Part shown: positions 1 through 13,585 of the stretch, one piece after another
Numbering within the stretch: the first letter of the stretch is position 1
How the letters are laid out: each line of letters begins with the position of its first letter
Assembly (NCBI GenBank): GCA_027943245.1
Contig: JANDJZ010000364.1
Span: forward strand, 1-35,301
Length of the DNA stretch: 35,301 nt
Origin: Acanthamoeba sp. SK_2022b
Lineage: Eukaryota; Discosea; Longamoebia; Acanthamoebidae
Direction: 5' to 3'
Position numbers and translations under genes: made by a program
The notes under the pieces: generated by a model
The model's input: the letters and a program-made list of their open reading frames with translations, nothing else
Told to the model about the DNA's origin: nothing
Databases searched by the model: none

Positions 1-12
1 TGTGTGCGCGCG

Positions 13-84
<72 letters not shown>
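1..84 (+). repeat. (TG)n microsatellite in RCC1-TBC intron
   Basis: The window opens inside an intron made almost only of TG units; the acceptor cacag is at 101-103. Confidence 0.95.
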
Positions 85-85
<1 letters not shown>

Positions 86-103
86 ATGCTTGGTCGTGCA
101 CAG

Positions 104-5277
<5,174 letters not shown>

Positions 5278-5716
5278 GGGGAGCGTGATCACTCTCCTCT
5301 CGCCCCTATTTCTGCCATGCTTTTGGTGATGAGTGTACTTACGGGAAATCGTGTAGATGATCTAAGCCATTAACACAACACAGCTGCTCCACAGGTTGTT
5401 CTTGAACATGACGTAGCGGTGGTGTCCTCGGGCCAACACTCTTTGCAGCACTTTCTTTGATATTTCTTGTGTCGCTCCTGTCTGTGTCCACCAATGAGCG
5501 CGCTGCGAAAACGTTTGCGTGGGTCAGCGCCGGCAATACTAGGTGCTTGCCGTCCCGCTTGAAAGGTATCAAGATCGAACTGCCCCCGGTACCCCTCGCC
5601 GGCGTCCATCTGTTCAATCTTTTAGTGTTCCCGTGTTGAATCTGAGTTGGATTTATGGATTTTGCTTCGCAATTGACTCACAACAACTTGGTCAAACTGA
5701 TCGATTGGCCACAGAG
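5278..5716. other. Intergenic, downstream of RCC1-TBC and upstream of FMO
   Basis: This 439-base stretch has only short ORFs on both strands, none with recognisable domains or coherent splice signals. It must hold the 3' end of the RCC1-TBC transcript and the FMO promoter. I see no canonical AATAAA and no clear TATA box. Confidence 0.5.
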
Positions 5717-7529
5717 ATGAACGCGTCAGTGAAAGAGCAAACGCATCCGGCTATCGCGAAGCTGTTGGAGAAGGGGACCAAGCCGCGCGTGTGCATCGTG
5801 GGCGGCGGCTGGAACGGCCTCTACGCGCTCAAGTGGTTCGTCGAGGAGGGGCTCGACGACGTCGTGCTCTTCGAGAAGACCAACTCCATCGGGGGCGTGT
5901 GGGTCTACACCCCGAACAAGCCAGGTGCCTGCGCGCCGCCTCTGTGCTCAGCGAGCCGCACACTAACTGACGCGTGGGTGGAGTGCCCACCACCGTGCAG
6001 GCGGCTGCTTCAAGAACACGCGGACCACGGCCTCCAAGTCGTACCTGCACGCCAGCGACTTCCCCATGCCCGACACCGTCGGCCACTTTCCCAACCACGT
6101 CGAAGTGCTCACCTTCCTCAAGGTGCCTCGCGCTTCGCAGTTTTGCTTCGTTGTTGTTGTTGCTGGTTGTCGTCGTCGTCTTCTACGCCGTGGTCTCACG
6201 CATCGCTTTTGTGTGCTCGCAGGACTACGCGGACCACTTCAACCTGCACCCGTACATCAAGCTCCAGCAGGCCGTGCACAAGGCGCGCAAGACCAAGGAC
6301 GGCACGCAGTGGAAGGTCGTCACGGTGCCCACCACCGACGGTGACTACGGTACCACGCTCAGGCCTGTTGCGGTGGTAATGGCGAGTCGCTACATTAATG
6401 TCCCGCGGCCCAGATGATGCGAGCGCCAAGAAGCAGCGGGAGGTGCACCACTTCGACATCCTCGTGTGCTGCTCGGGACAGCACCAGGTCCCTCGCGAGA
6501 CCCACAAGGACCACCCGTTCAACCAGTTCACCGGTACACTTTGCTCATTATAGTAATAGTAATAATAATAATAATAATAATTTATTAACGTTATGCTAAA
6601 TAGAAGTGTTGTTAGTGCTAAAGCACCGTTAGTTCCGGGAGGATTAGAGGAGATATTATCATTAATGTATGTCGGAATTCAAATTTACATGCAACGTGCG
6701 TTGTTGGCGTTTGCAGGGGAGATGATGCACAGCCACCAGTACAAAAAGCCCACCAAGGCCATGAAGGGCAAGACCGTGCTCGTGGTGGGCGGAGGCGAAA
6801 GCGCCAGCGACGTTGCGGGGGAGGTCTGCGAGAAGGCTGCCCGCACCATCCTCGCCATCAGGTGTCCTAGCTCTCCCTTGGCACGCCCGTCCACAACACA
6901 CCGCATCACGCGATCTCACACGCTTGTCTCCTTGGACGACCAGGTCGGGCACGTGGTTCCAGGACCGAACCGTCGGCGCGGGCCAGCCGGCCGACATGGT
7001 GTTCACCAAGCACCAGCGCCTGCTTGGCTTCTCCGACTTTCAGAGCTGGCTCGTCTGGATCGGTACACCGCTTCACTTCCTCTACGTGCAAGCGATTTTT
7101 ATTTGTTTTGTTGCGAATTTTAATATATATATTTATCATTTATTTATTTTATATTTTTGTGTGCTCAGGACGCTACACGATGATCGAGATGATGTGGGGC
7201 AAGGGTGGCAGCGGCCTCAAGGAGTGGCAGCCATCGTGTGCCTACTTCCACGGCTTCCTCAACAAGAGCCGTGACGTTGTCGACAAGGCGGCTCTCGGCA
7301 AGGTGGTGCCGCGTCGCGGGGTCGAGCGGATCGAGGGCAAGCGCGTGTGGTTCACCAACGAGCCAAAGCCCGAGGACGTCGATCTGATCATCTTCGCCAC
7401 GGGCTATCTCTCCAACCTGCCCTTCCTTGCCCCCGAGCTCGACTTCACCACCCAGGCCTACAAGCTCGTGTTCGACCCCACCGATCCCACTCTCTGCTAC
7501 GTCGGCACCGCTCGCCCAATGATTGGTAC

Positions 7530-7599
<70 letters not shown>

Positions 7600-7818
7600 C
7601 TGCTGTGCGAGTGCTGCGCTTGTCTGACGAGAGCTATTTCTATCTCTGTGGGAAAGGATCGATTCCGGCACTCGGCGAGCTGCAGGCGCGTTGGGCGGTG
7701 AAGGTGTACACGGGGCAAGTGGCCCTCCCCTCCACCGACGCCATGCTCACCCAGGCACGTGGACTCCCCCCCATCTGCGCATCACCTGCCAGGGTGGCTC
7801 ACGCGTGTGGTGTGGCAT

Positions 7819-7892
<74 letters not shown>

Positions 7893-8354
7893 GCTGGCAG
7901 CGGACAAGGTCAGGCACAAGCGGGTGTTCCCAGCGGACGACCACCACCTGCCGCAGCTGGTCAACCACTGGGAGTACTCGGACGAGATCGCCTCCTACTT
8001 TGGCGCCAAGCCCGACCTCCTCAGCTGGTTCTTCCGCAACCCCTTCAAGTACGCCACACCACCATCACCACGCCATGCGATTTGTGTCGAGCCAGAGCTG
8101 GCCCGAGCCTGACGGTGACGCGGCGCGCGTGCAGGTGGTGGACGATCATCAGCGCGCCGTGGAGCGCGCACATCTACCGCGTGGAGGAGCCCAAGGCGAG
8201 GGACCAGGCGATCGCCAACATCAGCCGCACGTGGCTGCCCGACCACTACTCGTTCAACTTCTTCAACTACGCCATGCTGGCCTTTGACCTGTGGCTCGTC
8301 CTTAACGTGGTGGGGATTTTCTGCCTCCTCTACGTCTACCTCTTCCTCATGTAA
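5717..8354 (+). CDS. Flavin-containing monooxygenase (FMO), ER-anchored
   Basis: Ten exons (5717-5924, 6001-6122, 6223-6349, 6414-6533, 6717-6861, 6944-7062, 7169-7525, 7657-7754, 7894-8048, 8135-8354) join in frame to about 556 residues. The FAD-binding Rossmann motif VGGGWNG is at residues 28-34. The FMO signature F-x-G-x3-H-x3-Y is present as FTGEMMHSHQY near residue 191. The NADPH-binding Rossmann motif VVGGGESASD starts near residue 213. FATGY, typical of the family, is also present. The C-terminus is strongly hydrophobic (about residues 530-556), as in microsomal FMOs anchored by the C-terminus. FMOs use NADPH and O2 to oxygenate soft nucleophiles (N or S). Start: first ATG, 28 residues before the FAD motif. 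Intron 7755-7893 has a GC donor; intron 7526-7656 carries a CAA repeat. Confidence 0.93.
7531..7600 (+). repeat. (CAA)n trinucleotide repeat in an FMO intron
   Basis: About 23 CAA units lie just after the donor at 7526. If the intron were retained, the repeat would read as polyglutamine and then run to a stop. Splicing to 7657 restores the conserved FMO sequence, so I treat it as intronic. Confidence 0.9.
7820..7886 (+). repeat. (GT)n microsatellite in an FMO intron
   Basis: A pure TG run sits just before the acceptor gcgcgcag at 7893, inside the GC-AG intron 7755-7893. Confidence 0.95.
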
Positions 8355-8417
8355 ACGAGCCCACCCCCTCGTCGTGTTGCAACACAACGCGCGCGGGTGG
8401 TCGTGCCTTGCGCTGCG

Positions 8418-8423
8418 AATAAA
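8418..8423 (+). terminator. Putative poly(A) signal AATAAA for FMO
   Basis: An AATAAA hexamer starts 64 bases after the FMO stop codon and is followed by A- and T-rich sequence. Position and motif fit a eukaryotic cleavage/polyadenylation signal. Confidence 0.6.
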
Positions 8424-8572
8424 AAAAAGGCTTTTTTCGTTCGAATTTTCTGCTGACAGCGAAACAGCCACACAAAATAAACAAATAAACAAACAAACAA
8501 ATACTCAAATAGCCACACGAATTGATAGAAGTTGGACGACTACTTCTTCAAAAACGAGCAGAAAAAAAAGAG

Positions 8573-9478
8573 ATGGAGGTTCACGATCCGCTCGCCAAGG
8601 ATGTGGAAATTAGAAAGGCCATGTGGGAAGGACAGGTCCCCATCGTGTTTCAGCTCAATCCTGACGAAGTCACCAGCCTACAGCCGCCCGAGCCCTACTA
8701 CATATCCTCTTATCCCCCCCCCCTCTCCCCATCCACCCATCAACACCCATCATCGTTTTTATTTGTTTATTTTTATTTCTTTTATTACGTTTTTATATGT
8801 TGCGCCTCTCTCTCCTTTTGTATTTGTACGCTCCTTAACAGAAGCACTACTTGGCCCCGCGAGGGAGCTACCTGACGGCCATCGCTGGCCCCGTTCGGGA
8901 CCACTTCCTCGTGTCGGCACCTGCCGTGGTCGATGAGATGTGGTTCGACCACAACGGCGTCCCTCTCAAATGGTACACTATCACACCACACAGCCACCTT
9001 AACCACCATCGCCTTCACAATGATCACCACCATCGTCACCCACCACCACCACCACCCACCCACCCCGTGTTCGCGCTTTGGTCGTCCAGGCACTACCCGA
9101 TCGGCGTGCTGTTCGATCTGATGGGCTCCACGTTGGAACTGCCGTGGCAGCTCACCGTGCACTTCCAAGGCGCGTACATTATGGTGGCGCCACAGCGTAT
9201 ATATAGATATATAGATATATAGATATATAGATATATAGATATAGATATATAGATACATAGATATAGATGTAGACATAGACATGGGTTGGCTAACATGGAA
9301 CACGCTTTGCCCCCCAAAACTATCTTGTCGCCGATGACGCGTGACGCAGGCTTCCCGGCACAGACGATCCTGCGATGCCCCACGGACGACACGGTGAAGC
9401 AGTACTACATGAACGTGCTCAAGGAGGTAACCGACGGCCCTTCATTCGCGCACGCATGCCTGCCGCATAACAGTGACA

Positions 9479-9544
<66 letters not shown>

Positions 9545-9806
9545 GTGGGTTCTTCTTCTTGTTGTTCTTTCAGGCCAACTACCTCAAGCACGGCGACGGC
9601 AAGAAGGTCAACTCCCTTTCGCGGGACCAGCAGGACGCCCTCTGGGACGGCATCGTCAAGAGTTCGTTTCCTCGTTACCCCCCCCCCGCTCGATGGAAGC
9701 GGGTCATGGCTCTGGCTGGCTTACTGGAAACGTGTCTGGTGTCCCGCATGCGTGCGTGCGTGCGTGCGCGTGTGCTGTGTGTGTGCGCTGTGTGTGTGTG
9801 CGCGCG

Positions 9807-9874
<68 letters not shown>

Positions 9875-10452
9875 ACAACTTCAAGCGATTTTGGGACGTG
9901 AACGACCTCCTCTTCCCGCAGGACAGGCAGGCCCTCAGGAACCTCCCCGTCCGCATTGTGCGGAAGGACAGGCCCGTCATGCAGGAGCCCATCTCGGCCT
10001 GGCTCGACGCCGAGGGTTCGTTTTTTTATTACCGCGCCTACCACCACCACCACCCTCCTCAGCATGATGGCACCACGCGTAACCGCGTAGAGTCTTTCTT
10101 ATTCACTGAATCTCTCTCCCCTCCTTGGCAATCATCGGCGGGCAGGAAGGGAGAACACGCTTCTGGACGTGCTGCAGCAGATGCTGCCCGAATTCTACGC
10201 TGGGGACCAGGGCAAGCAGCCGCCACAGGCCATCATACAGGGTGTCCTGCCGCCCCTCAACACGCCCATCCTCTGGCTTTGGTACCTCGCGTCCTTCTCT
10301 CCCTCCCTCTCCCTCTCCCTCTCTATCTTTCTCACACAATGCTCTGTTGTTGGTGCTTTGGGGGGGGGGGTTGCGCGTTGGCCTCAACGCAACACAGCGA
10401 GAACTGCGCACACCCCGACAACTTTCTGTATGTGGTGATTAAAGAGAATTGA
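8573..10452 (+). CDS. ATG5: Autophagy protein 5
   Basis: Eight exons (8573-8701, 8848-8972, 9090-9169, 9350-9426, 9574-9661, 9875-10015, 10146-10281, 10398-10452) join to 276 residues; human ATG5 has 275. Family landmarks in order: IRKAMWEG near the N-terminus, EPYY then LAPRGSYL across intron 1, [46 protein letters not shown], and HPDNFLYVVI at the C-terminus. The lysine in LKEAN (codon 9421-9423, residue 136) matches the ATG12 acceptor Lys130 of human ATG5. ATG12-ATG5 with ATG16 acts as the E3 for ATG8 lipidation on autophagosomal membranes. The start is the first ATG; the extension upstream of it has only a TTG. Intron 1 is AT-AC type and intron 3 is GC-AG type. Confidence 0.96.
8702..8847 (+). 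other. U12-type AT-AC spliceosomal intron in ATG5
   Basis: The donor reads ATATCCTCTT against the U12 AT-AC consensus ATATCCTT. A branch-site match TCCTTAAC is at 8832-8839, and the intron ends in AC at 8846-8847, about 9 bases after the branch A. Excision joins EPYY to YLAPRGSYL in phase 0, giving an ungapped match to human ATG5 EPYYLLLPRVSYL. A GT-AG alternative (donor at the GTCACC after the NPDE codons) would delete the conserved EPYY segment. Confidence 0.88.
9198..9281 (+). repeat. ATAG/ATATAG tandem repeat in an ATG5 intron
   Basis: Imperfect tandem ATATAG/ATAG units fill much of intron 9170-9349, which begins with GC instead of GT. Confidence 0.85.
9482..9543 (+). repeat. (GT)n microsatellite in an ATG5 intron
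   Basis: A TG run lies inside intron 9427-9573, upstream of the acceptor ctttcag. Confidence 0.95.
9808..9873 (+). repeat. (GT)n microsatellite in an ATG5 intron
   Basis: A TG run ends directly at the acceptor gtgcag of intron 9662-9874, leaving almost no conventional polypyrimidine tract. Confidence 0.95.
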
Positions 10453-10520
10453 GTTTTACCGCACGCAAGGACCGACGCGTCGGTCGGTGGTTTTTGTTTG
10501 GATTCGCGAAAGTTTGATCG

Positions 10521-13469
10521 TCAGCAGGAGGGCAAAGCCTCGTCGCCGCTGGTCGTGGCGGCAGGGTCGAGGGTCATGATCGCGTCCTCGGCCCGCAAGG
10601 TCACGGTGAGAACCGGGTGTGTGCGGTGTCCAACCGCCATGCGCGGCCGATGTCGCTGCAGTGTCTACAGATCTCCCGCCAAAGCCCCCCGCCCAACGCA
10701 GTAGCGGCACACACACGCTGTGAGACAGGACAGAGAGAGAGAGAGCGACAACATGTTGCGAGGTGGCGCACCATGACCGTGATCACCTTGATCTCCAGCA
10801 TGGCAAGCTTCTCCCCTGTGTGGTGCCGAACGCAGGGGTGTGAACGAGGCGGTTGATGATAACGACGACGAACGATGCACACAGCAGGAGACCCACGCAC
10901 CGATACAGCTCCGCGTGCCCAGCGAGAAGGGGAGGTAGGCAAAGCGGTGCACGGGGGCCTCCCGAAAGCGATCCGGACAAAAGGCCTGGGGAGGTGTGCG
11001 CGTGAGAGAGCGCACGCTGGAATCGGCCCGATCCCGACGGCGGTGCGTACCTCGGGATCCTTCCACAGGCGCGGGTCTCGATGCAACTGGTAGGGCCATA
11101 TCTCCACGTAGGACTACGTAGCCAACAAGGAAAAAGAGAAAATAAAAAGAGAAAATAAAAATATATCCAGATTAATTTGAATAGAAATAAAAATGGTGGT
11201 GGCAAAGTGTGGGAGGGGCGCAGTACGCCTGCGGGGATCGGGTAGTGGGCGATGGTGGTGGCCCGGCGGGTGACCCTGTCGGCCAGCTGTGCCGCAGCGG
11301 GGAACAGCCGCATGGTCTCCTTGATGAACAGATCCAATCGCTCCATCTACACGGCAGGAGCAGTCGAGTCAAGTAGTGAGCGGCGCGTACATTCCACACA
11401 ACACGGTGAAGCGTAGCGGAGCGTGCGTGTGTGCGTGTGTGCGCAGCATGAGCGACGTACGGCGTTGATGGCCGCCAGAGTTGGCCGCATGCCTCCCGGC
11501 AGCTTCTCCTCGATCTCGCGGATCACCTTGGCCTCCTCATCGGGATGGCTGGCCCTGTTGGCAGCAATGCCCCCCCCCCGCGATGGTCGAAACACGTTAT
11601 GGAAGAAGAAGAAGAAGTAGACGAAGAAGCGAATCCATTGGCGACGTACAGCATGAAGAAGACGAACGCAATCGTGTTGGCCGTGGTCTCTACAGAGGCA
11701 ACCAAACCAACCGACCAATCATAGCAGTACGCCAGTGAGCGACCAATTGGGGAGGGGCGTGCATTTGAGGGGGAGGGGGGGGGGCACCGTGGCCTGCGAG
11801 AAGGATCGCCATGGCCTCGTCGAGCAGCTGTTGGTCGCTCAGTCGCTCGCCGGTCTCCTCGTCCTTGGCGCGTATCAGCCTGCGGGAAGAGTTCTCGGTC
11901 ATTGGTAAACCGATAGCCGAGCAAACCTCCCACCTCCTGGGTTGGTGGGGGGTGGGGGGGAGGAAACCTGTCGAGCACGTCCCACTCCTTCTTGTCCCTC
12001 GCGCCGACGTCGTCCGAGTCGCCGTCGCAGTTCTCGAGCAGGAGGGCCTTCTTGCGTCGGATGACCTCCATCAGGGTGGCGTGCTGGCACTCGAGCCCCT
12101 CCTTGAACCTCTTGGCCCCTACACAGGGGGAACGGGAAAACGGGAAAACGGGAAAACGGGAAAAGAAATGAGAAAATGGGTTTGCGGTGGCGTGTCGCGT
12201 CTGGTGTGTGTGCCTACCTTTGGAAAAGGGGAGGAGGTGCCAGGGCAAACGCTGGAAGACCCGCTTCTCCGTTTCGTCGAATACGTCGGTGATGGCCTGC
12301 AACAAGCGGCGTTCCGCCGAATTAACCACGCAATTAATAGAAAATAAATATTTTTAATTGAAGGAAAAAAAGAAGAGTTCATCAAGGCTTGCACCTGAGA
12401 GAGGCGGTTTCCGGCGTCAGACATCAGGTGCAGGTCGTGCGTGAACGCGGCCTGCGAGATCACCTCGAGGGTAAACTGACGCGGCGATCGCGGGTGGACC
12501 AAGCAACGCACGCCGCGACAAGTGAGCATTCCAAGCCACAGAAACATGCGCGCGGGCGGGAGGTAGTGCCCCCCACACAACACACACACACCACACACCT
12601 TGGTCATTTCCGTGCGCACGTCGATCTGCGGGAGGGTGGACCAGTGCGCGAGGGCCTTCTCGCCAATCGCGACGATCGTATCGAAGCTGCGCTTGAGCAT
12701 GCCGCTCGAGAACGCGGGCATCTGCCACCGACCGCACGTGAGTATCTGTCGATGCATCGACGTGCTGCTGCTGCTGATGATGATAACGACGACGACGACG
12801 ACGACGACGACGAAAGATGCGGTGCAGTGTACCATGAGCCGACGCTGGCTGTTCCAGAACGTGCCTGCCGCGGCGGGGTAAGAACGAAACGCAGCAGAGG
12901 GTGGAGAGAAAGAGTAGTGTAGTAGTCTACCTTGGCTCACGAGGAGGCCGTTGCCGACGATGCTGGCGAGGTAAGGGTCGCGCTCCTTCTCGAACACGTC
13001 GCTCGCGTCGCTGAGCACGAACTTGACCCACCCGGGGTCGGACACCAGCAGGATGGGCTGCTGGAAGAAGTGGTACCGGCACACCCCTTCCTCCCCTGTG
13101 CACACACCACACGCACGTCGGCCACCACGCGTGTCACGAAGCTGCTCCGCACGAGCGCACGGGGGGGGGGGCAGGCGGTGGTGGTCGTTACCGCCGTACT
13201 GTTGGGCGATGTCAGAAATGACAGTGAGCGGGTCGCGGGCCAGCTCGGTGGAGTTGCCGAACCACCAGCGGCCGGGTGGGCCCGGCACGTGGTCCAGCTC
13301 CCTCTTCAGCTGCCCCATCTTCTACAACAACCAGAGATCATGATAACGAAAATAAATATGAAGCAATATTGGCCTACCCCTCCAAATCACCTGCGTTGAG
13401 ATCCAATGGTCATACCCACAACAAGCTCACCAACACTACCAAACATAATGCAATCACGAGGGGGAGCAT
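10521..13469 (-). CDS. Cytochrome P450, ER membrane-anchored
   Basis: Multi-exon minus-strand gene. Exon 1 (13469-13416) encodes 18 residues, MLPLVIALCLVVLVSLLW, a hydrophobic signal anchor. It splices in phase 0 to exon 2 (13321-13192), which has the proline-rich hinge VPGPPGRWWFGN. P450 motifs follow in order: WNSQRRLM (helix C), I-helix AGHETT split by an intron near 11700-11795, ExxR as KETMR near 11309-11322, and the heme loop FSLGTRSCIG at about 10901-10928 with the axial Cys. The stop TGA is at 10523-10521, ending GDEALPSC. P450s are heme monooxygenases fed electrons by an ER reductase; the substrate cannot be read from sequence. Without exon 1 the protein would start at the ATG at 13318 and lack an anchor. 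Only 68 bp separate its stop from that of ATG5 (convergent). Confidence 0.92.
12782..12813. repeat. (GAC)n-type trinucleotide repeat in a P450 intron
   Basis: A short run of GAC/ACG units lies between the exons encoding RRLM and PAFSSGM. It is not needed for the P450 reading frame. Confidence 0.75.
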
Positions 13470-13585
13470 GGCCGGAGCGCAGCCAGGTTGGGTTTTCTTC
13501 TTTCTTTATTTTTGCGGCCACGGTTTCAGGGAAGCAAGTGGGCAGACGAACGCGCCTTGTTGATTTTAGGTAGCGGCAAGCATTG
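13470..13585. promoter_or_regulatory. Shared divergent promoter region: P450 (-) / phosphatase-PrimPol (+)
   Basis: Only 116 bases separate the two start codons, so both core promoters and 5' UTRs must fit here. The segment is T-rich in the middle. I see no certain TATA or Inr element. Confidence 0.6.

Noticed and set aside
5457..5639. 60-codon ORF in the spacer before FMO
   Set aside because: Has no domain, no splice link to FMO and no distinguishing codon pattern.
7531..7600. Polyglutamine tract in FMO
   Set aside because: Retention leads into unrelated sequence and a stop; splicing 7525 to 7657 restores a conserved FMO segment and an overall in-frame total.
12389..12922. Plus-strand 177-codon ORF opposite the P450
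   Set aside because: It is the reverse complement of P450 exons and introns, with Asp runs coming from the GAC repeat. No independent motif.
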